From the NCBI RefSeq assembly GCF_030812335.1, contig NZ_JAUSSN010000003.1, forward strand, positions 310,001 to 374,000: 64,000 nucleotides of DNA, read 5' to 3'. The notes beneath the pieces are model-generated. The model was not told where the DNA came from and searched no databases. It saw only the letters and a list, made by a program, of their open reading frames with translations. The translations under genes were made by a program, and so were the position numbers. This document shows, one piece after another, positions 8,090 to 16,808 of the stretch (positions are counted from its first letter, which is position 1; every line of letters begins with the position of its first letter). Origin of the DNA: Pseudarthrobacter oxydans (lineage in GTDB: Bacteria; Actinomycetota; Actinomycetes; Actinomycetales; Micrococcaceae).

Positions 8090-9472
8090 TCACGGCGGAT
8101 AGTCCCCACCGCCGGGCAGCGGAGCCCAGGCCCACAGCCAGACGATCCAGACAATCTGCAGCAGCACGAACATGACCACCACGGTGACGCGGTACGCGCG
8201 GGACCGGGAGATGAGGGCCGCGGCGAGTGCCAGCGGGAACAGCGGAAGCAGCATCCGGAAAGTGCTCGTCTGCGGGTGCAGGAAAAGCAGCAGGTAGCCC
8301 ATGTAGCAGGCGCACCACAGCCGCAGTTCCGTGCCCAGCGCCCGCACCGGACGGCTCATCAGGAGCAAGGCGAACAGTGCGACGAAAACGAACGGCGCCA
8401 GCACCCCCAGCACCGGCCCGAAGAGCAGGATGCCGGTGTCGAACCAGGGCTTGAACGGCACGAGGTCGTGGCCGCGCCAGACGGTTTCGGTCTTGGTGTA
8501 GGCCTCGATGTCTCCGGTCACTGCCCAGGCGATCCCCGGCCACATCAGGGCCCCCAGTCCGCTGACCGCCGTCAGTCCGGCGAGGGACCAGAGCTGGGTG
8601 CCGGTGTGCGGCACGACGGTGTGCGGCACGACGCCCGGCTGCCCGCCGCCCGCCGGGTCCGGGTCATCCCCGCGTGCCGGGCGGCGGAACGCCGAGTAGG
8701 ACTGCCACCCCCGGAAAAGGAACAGCAGCCCCGCCATCGCCGCGAACGGCACGCCGGTCGGCCGGGACAGGCACATCAGAACGACGACGGGCAGGGCCCA
8801 CAGGTAGCGGCGTGTCACCACCAACAGCAGGGCAGAAGCCAGCAGGAGCAGGTTCAGCGACTCGGCGTAGGGCACCTGGAGCACCGGGGACACCGGAAAG
8901 GTGGCAACGAACACCGTTCCCCAGAGCGCCGTCCGGTGCGATGCCTTGTGCCGGAACAGTCGGTAGATGACCAGTGCCGCGCCCAGCCCGCACACCATGG
9001 CGATCAGCGTCAGGCTGAACGCCGGGTGCAGTCCGGTCACCCCTGCGACCACGCGGCCCAGCACAGGAAAGAGCGCATAGAACGCCCAGGCGTTCTCCTG
9101 GACGTTCCCGGCCCCGTCGGTCGGAAGGACGTCAGGGTAGCCGTTCAGGAGGATCTCGCCGTACCAGCGGGCATCCCAGATGTTGACAAAGGACCAGTAG
9201 TCCGGCTTCGCGGGAAACCAGGGGTTCACGCCCTGGTGCAGGGCCGCGGCCATGAAAATGCAGGCACTGACGAACCGGGCGGCGACATAGAGGCCGCCCA
9301 CCTGGACCCACCAGGGCCAGTGCGCCGCCCGGCCCGCCGCAGCTGCGACGCTGCCCCGGGCCGCGGCAGTCAGGTCCCGCAGCCCGGAGCTGCGCGTTCC
9401 GTCTGCCGGTTCCTCGCGGCGGTGCGGCTGCACTGCCGCCGGCAGGTGCCCCTTTGGCGGGTCGCTGCTCAC
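8090..9472 (-). CDS. GT-C family integral membrane glycosyltransferase (PIG-V-like)
   Basis: 460 residues with many hydrophobic segments. After a cytoplasmic N-terminus comes a first helix (about 55-78), then the loop motif WDARWYGEILLNGYP, where the Asp/Arg pair resembles the catalytic loop of PIG-V/PMT-type mannosyltransferases that use lipid-linked sugars outside the membrane. A Pro/His repeat (VVPHTVVPHT) in a loop comes from a 15-bp tandem duplication at about 8608-8637. The GTG start overlaps the stop of the DivIVA-like gene by 3 bp, so the two are coupled. Substrate unknown; a cell-envelope mannosylation role is inferred. Confidence 0.75.
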   Translation of the reverse strand: MSSDPPKGHLPAAVQPHRREEPADGTRSSGLRDLTAAARGSVAAAAGRAAHWPWWVQVGGLYVAARFVSACIFMAAALHQGVNPWFPAKPDYWSFVNIWDARWYGEILLNGYPDVLPTDGAGNVQENAWAFYALFPVLGRVVAGVTGLHPAFSLTLIAMVCGLGAALVIYRLFRHKASHRTALWGTVFVATFPVSPVLQVPYAESLNLLLLASALLLVVTRRYLWALPVVVLMCLSRPTGVPFAAMAGLLFLFRGWQSYSAFRRPARGDDPDPAGGGQPGVVPHTVVPHTGTQLWSLAGLTAVSGLGALMWPGIAWAVTGDIEAYTKTETVWRGHDLVPFKPWFDTGILLFGPVLGVLAPFVFVALFALLLMSRPVRALGTELRLWCACYMGYLLLFLHPQTSTFRMLLPLFPLALAAALISRSRAYRVTVVVMFVLLQIVWIVWLWAWAPLPGGGDYPP

Positions 9473-9834
9473 GGGGCCCGCTCCGGTCCCTGCCGCCGGC
9501 GCCGCCCCAGTTCGGCCCCGAGGTCCGCGATTTTCCGGTCCTTCGTGGCGAGCTGGTCCCGGAGCTCGTCCAGCACCTGGTCCACCTGATCCATCCGGTA
9601 GCCCCGCAGGCCAATGGCGAACCGGAGACGGTCGACGTCGGCCGGCTCCGCCTCGGCGGGCAGCAGCACCGGCGGGAGGTTGGCGACCGGCTGGTCGAAG
9701 CCGTCATCCAGGGCCCGCAGCTCACCGGCGTCCGTCCCGCGGCGGCCGCGGAAGAACCTCGATGCCCGGCCGGTGCCGAGGAGGAAAGCGGCGCCGACGA
9801 GCGCAATCGCCACGAAGATCAGGAAGAAGCTCAC
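9469..9834 (-). CDS. DivIVA-domain membrane protein
   Basis: About 121 residues from a GTG at 9834; a longer open frame upstream is Pro/Gly-rich and would overlap the LOG gene, so it was not used. The N-terminal membrane helix (SFFLIFVAIALVGAAFLLG) is followed by a short DivIVA-like segment (LRFAIGLRGYRMDQVDQVLDEL) and a charged coiled tail. Such small DivIVA-like proteins probably bind curved membrane or interact with the cell-wall synthesis machinery; this is inference. It starts 43 bp after the LOG gene and overlaps the glycosyltransferase start. Confidence 0.72.
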   Translation of the reverse strand: MSFFLIFVAIALVGAAFLLGTGRASRFFRGRRGTDAGELRALDDGFDQPVANLPPVLLPAEAEPADVDRLRFAIGLRGYRMDQVDQVLDELRDQLATKDRKIADLGAELGRRRRQGPERAP

Positions 9835-9877
9835 TCCCCCATCGTGCCAGACGCCGGCGGGTCCGGCGGGTGGCCCG

Positions 9878-10834
9878 TCAGCCCCGCGTGCCGCCGGCGG
9901 GTCCGGTGCCGTTCCCGTTCCCGGCGCCGGTGCCGTTGGGGTTCCGGTGCCGGGCGGCACCTTCCACCACGAGCTCCACGGCGAGCGCCGGATCATCGAC
10001 GACCTGCAGCAGGTCCAGGTCCTCCTCGGACATCATTCCCTCGGCCACCAGCGTGTTCTGGATCCACTCCACCATGGGACTCCAGAACGCTGTTCCGATC
10101 AGGACAATCGGGAAGGAGGTGACCTTCCGGGTCTGGACCAGCACCATCGCTTCGAAGAGTTCGTCCAGCGTGCCGAGGCCGCCCGGCAGCACGATGAACC
10201 CCTGGGCGTACTTCACGAACATGGTCTTGCGGGCGAAGAAGTAGCGGAAGTTGATGCCCAGGTCCACCCACTGGTTCATCCCCTGTTCGAAGGGCAGCTC
10301 GATGCCGAGCCCCACGGACACCCCGTTGCCCTGCACGGCGCCCTTGTTGGCAGCCTCCATCGAGCCGGGTCCTCCGCCGGTGATCACTGCCAGCCCGGCT
10401 TCGGCCAGCTGGCGCCCCACCTCGACGGCGAGTTCATAGTTCAGGCTGCCGGGCACGGTCCGTGCCGAGCCGAAGACGCTGACCGCCGGGCCCAGGTCGG
10501 CCAACGCGCCGAACCCTTCCACGAACTCGCTTTGGATCCTGAGGACGCGCCACGGGTCAGTGTGGACGAACTGTCCGGGTCCCTTCGTGTCCAGCAGGGT
10601 CCGGTCGGACATCGTGACCTTGGCGGCTTTGCGCCGCAGCTCCAGCGGGCCCTTGTGCCTGATCCCGGCCGGGGCCGGAATGTCGCGGGTTTCGCCGGCG
10701 GTCTTTGCGGCGGCCTGTTTGGCTGTCTCCCCGGCTGTTTTACCGGCTGTTTTGCCGGCTTGATTTCCGGCGGATTTTCCGGCGGATTTTCCGGCGGCGG
10801 CCGGGGGCCCCTCTTGCTGCGGATCGGTACTCAT
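9878..10834 (-). CDS. LOG family / TIGR00730 Rossmann-fold hydrolase
   Basis: 318 residues from the ATG at 10834. The LOG signature is clear: GGGPGSMEAANKGA and PGGLGTLDE, with an SVFGSAR strand before them. LOG proteins are cytokinin-riboside-monophosphate or general nucleoside-5'-monophosphate phosphoribohydrolases. The first 50 residues are a non-family extension made of repeated AGK(S/T) units (DNA about 10705-10800) that look like a basic, flexible, histone-H1-like tail. The ATG is exactly 6 nt after TAACCT, suggesting a leaderless mRNA. It heads an apparent operon with the DivIVA-like and glycosyltransferase genes. Confidence 0.88.
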   Translation of the reverse strand: MSTDPQQEGPPAAAGKSAGKSAGNQAGKTAGKTAGETAKQAAAKTAGETRDIPAPAGIRHKGPLELRRKAAKVTMSDRTLLDTKGPGQFVHTDPWRVLRIQSEFVEGFGALADLGPAVSVFGSARTVPGSLNYELAVEVGRQLAEAGLAVITGGGPGSMEAANKGAVQGNGVSVGLGIELPFEQGMNQWVDLGINFRYFFARKTMFVKYAQGFIVLPGGLGTLDELFEAMVLVQTRKVTSFPIVLIGTAFWSPMVEWIQNTLVAEGMMSEEDLDLLQVVDDPALAVELVVEGAARHRNPNGTGAGNGNGTGPAGGTRG

Positions 10835-10840
10835 GTCCAC

Positions 10841-10846
10841 AGGTTA
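10841..10846 (-). promoter_or_regulatory. Putative -10 box (TAACCT) for the LOG gene
   Basis: TAACCT on the minus strand ends 6 nt before the ATG at 10834, and no ribosome-binding site is present, so a leaderless transcript is likely. Confidence 0.45.
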
Positions 10847-11026
10847 GCGCGGTTCCCCGCCGGCGCCGGTCCGGCACGGCCCGGACGTGCGGGCGGCGGC
10901 GCAGGATGCCCGGCCGGCTCCACAGGCTACCCGAGGACGCCGCTGGCAGGCTGACCTGCAGGTATCTCTTGAATCACGATCTGTAGGAAGTGGGAGTGAT
11001 TGCGGTCATAATCTGCGGATGTTCGC

Positions 11027-11032
11027 TAGATT
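11027..11032 (+). promoter_or_regulatory. Putative -10 box (TAGATT) for gluA
   Basis: TAGATT is followed by CTTCTT and then the ATG at 11039. With no Shine-Dalgarno sequence in between, this fits transcription starting at the start codon. Confidence 0.5.
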
Positions 11033-11038
11033 CTTCTT

Positions 11039-11794
11039 ATGACTACTCAAGTGCCCGGCGATGCCCTCGTCTCCCTGAATGCCGTCAATAAGCACTACGG
11101 CGAGTTGCACGTCCTGAAGGACATCAACCTGGATGTCCGCAAGGGCGAGGTTGTTGTCGTCATCGGACCGTCGGGTTCCGGCAAGTCAACGCTGTGCCGT
11201 GCCATCAACCGCCTCGAGACCATCGACGACGGCGTGATCAAGATCGATGGCAAGGTACTGCCCGCCGAGGGCAAGGAACTCGCCAAGCTGCGCGCCGACG
11301 TCGGGATGGTCTTCCAGTCCTTCAACCTCTTCGCCCACAAGACGATTCTTGAAAACGTCACGCTCGGCCCGATCAAGGTCAAGGGCCTCTCCAAGGCCGA
11401 GGCCGACAAGGACGCGATGGCCCTGCTGGAGCGCGTCGGCGTCGGGCACCAGGCGCCGAAACTTCCGGCCCAGCTCTCCGGCGGCCAGCAGCAGCGCGTC
11501 GCGATCGCCCGCGCCCTCGCCATGAAGCCGAAGGTCATGCTCTTCGATGAGCCGACCTCCGCCCTGGACCCGGAAATGATCAACGAGGTCCTCGACGTCA
11601 TGATCCAGCTGGCCAAGGAGGGCATGACCATGATCGTGGTCACCCACGAGATGGGCTTCGCCCGCAAGGCCGCGCACCGCGTGGTGTTCATGGACGGCGG
11701 CCAGATCGTCGAGGACTCCACTCCCGAAGAGTTCTTCACCAACCCCAAGAGCAGCCGCGCCAAAGACTTCCTCTCCAAGCTGCTGACCCACTGA
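11039..11794 (+). CDS. gluA: Glutamate-type ABC transporter ATP-binding protein
   Basis: 251 residues, a standard polar-amino-acid ABC ATPase. Walker A is GPSGSGKST, the Q-loop is in [12 protein letters not shown], the signature is [15 protein letters not shown], Walker B is [14 protein letters not shown] and the switch histidine is in VVTHEMG. It is the first gene of a four-gene set (ATPase, binding protein, two permeases) in the gluABCD order known from Corynebacterium glutamicum. It drives uptake of glutamate or a related acidic amino acid; substrate assignment is by family and gene order. The mRNA is probably leaderless. Confidence 0.93.
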   Translation: MTTQVPGDALVSLNAVNKHYGELHVLKDINLDVRKGEVVVVIGPSGSGKSTLCRAINRLETIDDGVIKIDGKVLPAEGKELAKLRADVGMVFQSFNLFAHKTILENVTLGPIKVKGLSKAEADKDAMALLERVGVGHQAPKLPAQLSGGQQQRVAIARALAMKPKVMLFDEPTSALDPEMINEVLDVMIQLAKEGMTMIVVTHEMGFARKAAHRVVFMDGGQIVEDSTPEEFFTNPKSSRAKDFLSKLLTH

Positions 11795-11853
11795 GTTCCC
11801 TCCGAGTTCGCACCCTGGCCGCCGCAAGGCGGCCGTCCAATGAAAGGTACGTC

Positions 11854-12735
11854 ATGATGGCATTTTTGACCCGAAGGAAATCCCTTCTGGTTGCCGCGTC
11901 CGCGGCTCTGGCCCTCAGCCTGAGCGCCTGCGGCGGCAGCACCTCCTCTTCCAACCCGCCCGTGGCCGAGAAGCCGAGCTTCGCTGCCGATTCAACCATG
12001 GCCAAGCTGTCATCCGCCGACAAGATCATCATCGGCACCAAGTTCGACCAGCCCCTGTTCGGCCAGAAGGGCCTCGACGGCAAGCCCATCGGGTTCGACG
12101 TCGAAATCGGCAAGCTGATCGCCGCCAAGCTGGGCATCGCCGCCGACAAGATCGAGTGGGTCGAGACGGTCTCCGCCAACCGCGAGCAGTTCATCAAGCA
12201 GGGCAGGGTCGACCTCATCGTCGCCACCTACACGATCAACGACAAGCGCAAGACCGAAGTCGACTTCGCCGGCCCGTACTACGAGGCCGGCCAGGCACTG
12301 ATGGTCAACAAGGACAACACGTCCATCACCAAGCCCGAAGACGTCAAGGGCAAGAACGTCTGCTCCGTGACCGGTTCCACCCCGGCCGCCACGATCGTCG
12401 AGAAGTACGGAGCAGTCCTCGTCCCGGCTGCCACCTACTCCGCCTGCCTCGAGCCGCTGCGCAACAAGCAGGTCGAAGCGATCACCACCGACAACGTCAT
12501 CCTTGCCGGTTTCGTGGCCAAGGAGCCGGACGCCTTCAAGCTGGCCTCGGACCAGACCTTCACCAAGGAGCCCTACGGCATCGGCCTGAAGAAGGACGAC
12601 ACCGCCTTCCGCATGTGGATCAATGACCAGCTGGAAGCCTTCGATAAGGACGGTTCCTACAAGAAGGCCTGGGAAGACACCGCCGGAACTGTCATCAAGA
12701 CCGCTCCCGCCCTTCCCACGATCGACCGCTACTAG
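11854..12735 (+). CDS. gluB: Glutamate-binding lipoprotein of the ABC transporter
   Basis: 293 residues. The lipoprotein signal peptide ends in the lipobox LSAC, so the protein should be anchored to the outer face of the membrane. The mature part is a family-3 solute-binding protein: GFDVEIGKLIAAKLG, the ANREQFIKQGRVDLIVATYTI ligand-binding segment, DFAGPYYEAGQ and the ALMVNKD hinge. It lies 59 bp after gluA, with AAAGG as the ribosome-binding site. It captures glutamate or a related amino acid and delivers it to GluC/GluD. Confidence 0.92.
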   Translation: MMAFLTRRKSLLVAASAALALSLSACGGSTSSSNPPVAEKPSFAADSTMAKLSSADKIIIGTKFDQPLFGQKGLDGKPIGFDVEIGKLIAAKLGIAADKIEWVETVSANREQFIKQGRVDLIVATYTINDKRKTEVDFAGPYYEAGQALMVNKDNTSITKPEDVKGKNVCSVTGSTPAATIVEKYGAVLVPAATYSACLEPLRNKQVEAITTDNVILAGFVAKEPDAFKLASDQTFTKEPYGIGLKKDDTAFRMWINDQLEAFDKDGSYKKAWEDTAGTVIKTAPALPTIDRY

Positions 12736-12833
12736 CCAGGTGTGGCGGTTGCCGGGGTACGCGCCCGACGCGGCCCCGGTAACCGCCATTTCCGTCTCCC
12801 GCTCCACTTCCCGCAAGGCAGCCTAAGGAACCT

Positions 12834-13484
12834 ATGGACGTCATCATTGAAAACCTTCCCGCATATGTGGACGGTTTTCTCAGAACCCTCTTCCTGTCCG
12901 TGGTCTCGGGGATCTTCGCACTGATTTTCGGCACCCTGCTCGCAGCAGCCCGTGTCTCGCCCATCGCCGCCCTGCGCGGCTTCAGCATGACGTACGTGGA
13001 GATCGTCCGGAACACCCCGCTGACCATCGCGTTCTTCTTCGCCGCCGTGGTCCTTCCCCGGCTTGGGGTGACGTTCCAGCAGTTCGAGGTCGCCGCCATC
13101 ATCGCCCTGAGCGCCTACACCTCGGCCTTCATCGCCGAAGCCGTGCGCTCCGGCGTCAACAGCGTCCCCGTGGGCCAGGCCGAGGCCGCCCGCAGCATCG
13201 GCATGAAGTTCAGCCAGGTCCTCACCCTGATCATCCTGCCGCAGGCGCTGCGCACGGTGATCCCGCCCTTGATCAACATCCTCATTGCCCTGGTGAAGAA
13301 CTCCTCGGTGGCCGGCGCCTTCTACGTCCTGGAACTCTTCGGCTACGGCCGTCAGCTCGCCAACGCCCACGGCGACGCCGTGCTGTGGGTCCTCGTCGGC
13401 GTCGCGTTCTTCTACCTGCTGATCACCGTCCCCCTTGGCTACCTCGCCAACCTGGTTGAACGAAAGGTGGCGATCGCCCGATGA
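12834..13484 (+). CDS. gluC: Glutamate ABC transporter permease
   Basis: 216 residues with about five membrane helices. The amino-acid-type permease (His/Glu/Gln TM) sequence is clear: YVEIVRNTPLTIAFFF early, then the EAA loop EAARSIGMKFSQVLTLIILPQALRTVIPPL. The start at 12834 has AAGGA upstream. The stop overlaps the start of the second permease by 4 bp (ATGA), so the two are translated together and form the membrane channel with GluA. Confidence 0.92.
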   Translation: MDVIIENLPAYVDGFLRTLFLSVVSGIFALIFGTLLAAARVSPIAALRGFSMTYVEIVRNTPLTIAFFFAAVVLPRLGVTFQQFEVAAIIALSAYTSAFIAEAVRSGVNSVPVGQAEAARSIGMKFSQVLTLIILPQALRTVIPPLINILIALVKNSSVAGAFYVLELFGYGRQLANAHGDAVLWVLVGVAFFYLLITVPLGYLANLVERKVAIAR

Positions 13485-14314
13485 CTTCGGTCCTTTACGA
13501 CGTCCCCGGCCCCAAGGCCCGCCGCGTCTCCCTGATCGGCTCCATCGTCGGAGCCGTCGCGATTGCCGGGCTGCTCTGGTGGGCGGTCTCCATCCTCGCC
13601 GCGCAGGGAATTTTCGAACCCGAACGCTGGGCCGTCTTCCAGATTCCCGAGGTCTGGGTGCTGATCGGCAACGGCATCATCGCCACACTCTCCGCCGCGG
13701 CGCTCGCCGCCGTCATCGCGTTCCCGCTGGGGCTCGTGCTGTGCCTCATGCGCATCTCCGACGTTGCGTGGATCCGCATCCCGACCCGGATCGTGCTGGA
13801 GTTCCTGCGCGGCATGCCCGTGGTCCTGATGATGTTCTTCGTGCTGCTGGTGTTCGCGACCGCTCCTTTCGCCGCCGTCGTCGCCGGCCTGGTGCTGTAC
13901 AACTCGGCGATCTTCGCCGAGATCATCCGCGCCGGCATCCAGTCGCTGCCGAAGGGCCAGCGTGAAGCCGGCCTCGCGATCGGCCTCACCAGCTTCGCGT
14001 CCCGGCGCAGCATCGAACTGCCCCAGGCGATCCGGCGCATGCTGCCCTCGCTCGTGGCGCAGCTCGTGGTGCTGCTGAAGGACACCTCGCTCGGCTACAT
14101 CGTGTCCTACGAGGAACTGCTGCGCAAAGTGCAGATCATGGCCGACTTCCTCGGCCCGGACTACCTGTTCCCGGTGTTCTTTGTGGCGGCGGCCATCTAC
14201 ATCGCCATCAACTTCTCCGTTTCCCGGCTCGCGATCTGGATCGAGAAGCGCGGTTCCAAGAAGGCCGCCGGCGGCGTCGTCCACGTTCCGGTCGCCGAGA
14301 TCCCGGTCAAGTAG
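13481..14314 (+). CDS. gluD: Glutamate ABC transporter permease
   Basis: 277 residues; longer than GluC because of an N-terminal extension and an extra helix (about 20-40). The core has LEFLRGMPVVLMMFF and the EAA loop REAGLAIGLTSFASRRSIELPQAIRRMLPSLV. The short C-terminal tail is basic. It overlaps gluC by 4 bp and is followed by a strong terminator at 14361-14402 that ends the operon. Confidence 0.92.
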   Translation: MTSVLYDVPGPKARRVSLIGSIVGAVAIAGLLWWAVSILAAQGIFEPERWAVFQIPEVWVLIGNGIIATLSAAALAAVIAFPLGLVLCLMRISDVAWIRIPTRIVLEFLRGMPVVLMMFFVLLVFATAPFAAVVAGLVLYNSAIFAEIIRAGIQSLPKGQREAGLAIGLTSFASRRSIELPQAIRRMLPSLVAQLVVLLKDTSLGYIVSYEELLRKVQIMADFLGPDYLFPVFFVAAAIYIAINFSVSRLAIWIEKRGSKKAAGGVVHVPVAEIPVK

Positions 14315-14360
14315 GTCCCCGGCGGCGCAGCCTGCGCCGCACCAAGGCTGCACCGCACGC

Positions 14361-14402
14361 ACAAAAGGTCCGGAATCCCGCGAGGGGTTCCGGACCTTTT
14401 GT
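14361..14402. terminator. Intrinsic terminator between gluD and dapE
   Basis: ACAAAAGGTCCGGAA (14361-14375) pairs with TTCCGGACCTTTTGT (14388-14402), extended inward by TCCC/GGGG around a GCGA loop. The A/T-rich outer stem gives a U-run on both strands, so it can serve both convergent transcripts. Confidence 0.92.
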
Positions 14403-14484
14403 GTTGCCGGCTGCAACGCCTGTGGCGTTCCCGGCGGTACCGCCTGCTGTGTTGCCTGCTGTATTGGCTGCTGTCCTGCCTGAG

Positions 14485-15639
14485 TCAGGCCGTGAGCCAG
14501 CTCCGCAGGACCCGGAGGCATTCGCGGACCGCCTCGGCCTCGACGTGTTCGTTGTCCTTGTGCGCCAGCAGCGGGTCCCCGGGCCCGAAGTTCACCGCCG
14601 GGATGCCCAGTTCACTGAAGCGCGCGACGTCGGTCCAGCCGTACTTGGGCTTGGGCGCGGCCCCCACAGCGGCGACAAAGGACGCGGCGGCGGGGTGGTT
14701 GAGTCCCGGCCGGGCGCCGGCGGCGCTGTCGGTGCGGACGACGTCGAATCCCTCCAGCAGGTCCCGGACATGCTGCTCCGCCTGTTCCGGGGTCTTGTCC
14801 GGGGCGAAGCGGTAGTTGATTTCCACGACGCACCGGTCCGGGATGACGTTGCCGGCGGTCCCGCCGTTGACCTTCACGGCGTTGAGGCTTTCCCGGTAGT
14901 CGAGGCCGTCCACGGTGATGGTCCGTGGCTCGTAGGCCGCGAGCCGGGCCAGGATCGGGGCTGCGGCGTGGATCGCGTTGCTGCCCATCCAGGCCCGGGC
15001 CGAATGCGCGGCTTCGCCGACCGTGGTCGCTTCGAAGCGCATGGTGCCGTTGCACCCGCCCTCCACGGTCCCGTGCGTGGGTTCGAGCAGGATCGCGAAG
15101 TCGCCGCCCAGCAGGTGGCCGTGGTTCCGCACCAGCCGGCCGAGCCCGCTCTTGACGGCCTCGACTTCCTCGTGGTCGTAGAACACGAAGGTGACGTCCT
15201 TGTCCGGCTCCGCGCCGCCGTCGAACAGCCCGGCGGCCAGCGCCAGCTGCACCGCGACACCGCCCTTCATGTCGGTGGCACCGCGGCCGTAGAGGATCCC
15301 CTCGCCGGGCGAGCCCGAGGGCCAGTAGGACGGGACGGTCCCGAGGGATCCCTCCGTGGTCGGCAGCGGCACCGTGTCCAGGTGCCCGGCCAGGATGACC
15401 CGTTCGGCGCGGCCGAGGTTGGTGCGGGCAATGATCGAGTCGCCGTCGCGGACCAGCTCCAGCTGCGGGATGGAGCGGAGGGCATGCTCCACGGCGTCGG
15501 CCAGTTCCTGCTCCGCACCGGAGACGCTGTAGATGTCGATGAGCCTGGCGGTCAGCAGCGCCACGTCCTGGCGGAGGTCCAGGCGGGCGGCGGCATGGGG
15601 GCGGGAGTTCGGGCGTGAGTTCAGGTCCGGGGCAGTCAC
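14485..15639 (-). CDS. dapE: Succinyl-diaminopimelate desuccinylase
   Basis: 384 residues, M20 peptidase family. Metal-binding motifs are GHLDTVP (H86, D88), GRGATDMKGG and DHEEVEA with its two glutamates; the dimerisation domain contains GEAAHSARAWMGSNAIH. The enzyme hydrolyses N-succinyl-LL-2,6-diaminopimelate to LL-DAP in the lysine and cell-wall branch. The GTG start is preceded by TAAAGT-GGGACG, which fits a leaderless mRNA, although GGGA could also act as a weak ribosome-binding site. It is divergent from dapD. Confidence 0.94.
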   Translation of the reverse strand: MTAPDLNSRPNSRPHAAARLDLRQDVALLTARLIDIYSVSGAEQELADAVEHALRSIPQLELVRDGDSIIARTNLGRAERVILAGHLDTVPLPTTEGSLGTVPSYWPSGSPGEGILYGRGATDMKGGVAVQLALAAGLFDGGAEPDKDVTFVFYDHEEVEAVKSGLGRLVRNHGHLLGGDFAILLEPTHGTVEGGCNGTMRFEATTVGEAAHSARAWMGSNAIHAAAPILARLAAYEPRTITVDGLDYRESLNAVKVNGGTAGNVIPDRCVVEINYRFAPDKTPEQAEQHVRDLLEGFDVVRTDSAAGARPGLNHPAAASFVAAVGAAPKPKYGWTDVARFSELGIPAVNFGPGDPLLAHKDNEHVEAEAVRECLRVLRSWLTA

Positions 15640-15645
15640 CGTCCC

Positions 15646-15651
15646 ACTTTA
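15646..15651 (-). promoter_or_regulatory. Putative -10 box (TAAAGT) for dapE
   Basis: TAAAGT on the minus strand lies exactly 6 nt before the dapE GTG at 15639. It is another instance of the TANNNT-N6-start arrangement. Confidence 0.4.
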
Positions 15652-15691
15652 TCCGCTGCGCTCCCCCGGCGCCGCTCCGGGCTGTCACCGG

Positions 15692-15722
15692 TTTCAGGGA
15701 CGGCGGGCGCCGTCTATAGACT
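15692..15722 (+). promoter_or_regulatory. Putative dapD promoter
   Basis: TTTCAG (15692-15697) and TATAGA (15715-15720) are 17 nt apart; the overlapping TAGACT (15717-15722) lies 7 nt before the dapD ATG. Either -10 reading puts the transcription start at or within a few bases of the ATG, although a G-rich stretch (GGGGG) also precedes the start. Confidence 0.4.
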
Positions 15723-15729
15723 TGGGGGC

Positions 15730-16740
15730 ATGACTGAAACCGCTTCTTCCGCTGTGCCCGCAGACGCCCGCTCCGCCTATGGCTACGGCGTCGCCACGAT
15801 CGCCACCGGCAAGGGTGACGCCACCGTGCTGGACGTCTGGTTCCCGGCACCGGCCCTCGGCACCGCAACGGAGAGCCTCCGCGACGTCGCGAACGCGGAC
15901 CAGTCGCTGCTCGACATCGCCGCGACCGGCGCCGACGCCGACCGCGGCACCGAGCAGAAGGTCGTGTTCGCCCAGATCCACCTCGACGAGGCCCCGGCCG
16001 ACACCGCCGACGCCTACCTGCGCCTGCACCTGCTCTCGCACCGCCTGGTTCAGCCGAACAGCATCAACCTCGACGGCATCTTCGGCAAGCTCCCCAACGT
16101 CGTGTGGACCAACTTCGGGCCCGCCGCCGTCGAGGGCTTCGAACTGACCCGCGCCCGGCTGCGCAAGCGCGGCGCCGTCACGGTCTACGGTGTGGACAAG
16201 TTCCCGCGCATGGTCGACTACGTCATCCCCTCCGGCGTGCGCATCGCCGACGCCGACCGGGTCCGCCTCGGCGCGCACCTGGCCGAGGGCACCACGGTCA
16301 TGCACGAGGGCTTCGTGAACTTCAACGCCGGCACCCTGGGCACGTCCATGGTGGAAGGCCGTATCTCCGCGGGTGTGGTCGCCGGTGACGGGTCCGACGT
16401 CGGCGGCGGCGCCTCGATCATGGGGACCCTGTCCGGCGGCGGCAAGGAAAAGATCTCCCTGGGCGAGCGGGTCCTGCTGGGCGCCAACTCCGGCGTGGGC
16501 ATCAGCATCGGCGACGACTCCGTCGTCGAGGCCGGCCTGTACGTCACGGCCGGAACCCGCATCCGTGTGGTCGGGGCCAAAGACGCCGACGGCGAGGACA
16601 CCAGCCAGATCGTCAAGGCCGTGGAACTCTCCGGCGTCCCGAACCTGCTCTTCCGCCGCAACTCCTCCACCGGCGAGGTGGAGGTCCTGCCGCGCAAGGG
16701 CCAGACCGTCGAACTCAACGAGGCCCTGCACGCCAACTAA
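15730..16740 (+). CDS. dapD: Tetrahydrodipicolinate N-succinyltransferase
   Basis: 336 residues, the actinobacterial type of DapD. The C-terminal half is a left-handed beta-helix built of hexapeptide-like turns (VRLGAHLAEGTTVMHEG, GDGSDVGGGASIMGTL, LGERVLLGANSGVGISIGDD). It transfers succinate from succinyl-CoA to tetrahydrodipicolinate, two steps before DapE. It is divergent from dapE and only 68 bp ahead of the next gene, so it is probably co-transcribed with it. Together with DapC at 20822-21970 the window holds three enzymes of the succinylase branch. Confidence 0.94.
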   Translation: MTETASSAVPADARSAYGYGVATIATGKGDATVLDVWFPAPALGTATESLRDVANADQSLLDIAATGADADRGTEQKVVFAQIHLDEAPADTADAYLRLHLLSHRLVQPNSINLDGIFGKLPNVVWTNFGPAAVEGFELTRARLRKRGAVTVYGVDKFPRMVDYVIPSGVRIADADRVRLGAHLAEGTTVMHEGFVNFNAGTLGTSMVEGRISAGVVAGDGSDVGGGASIMGTLSGGGKEKISLGERVLLGANSGVGISIGDDSVVEAGLYVTAGTRIRVVGAKDADGEDTSQIVKAVELSGVPNLLFRRNSSTGEVEVLPRKGQTVELNEALHAN

Positions 16741-16808
16741 GGTTGGGTGCGGAAAGCCAACCGTTAGCAGATGAACCGGCCCCGGACGGGCCTGAGGGAG
16801 TAGTTTTC

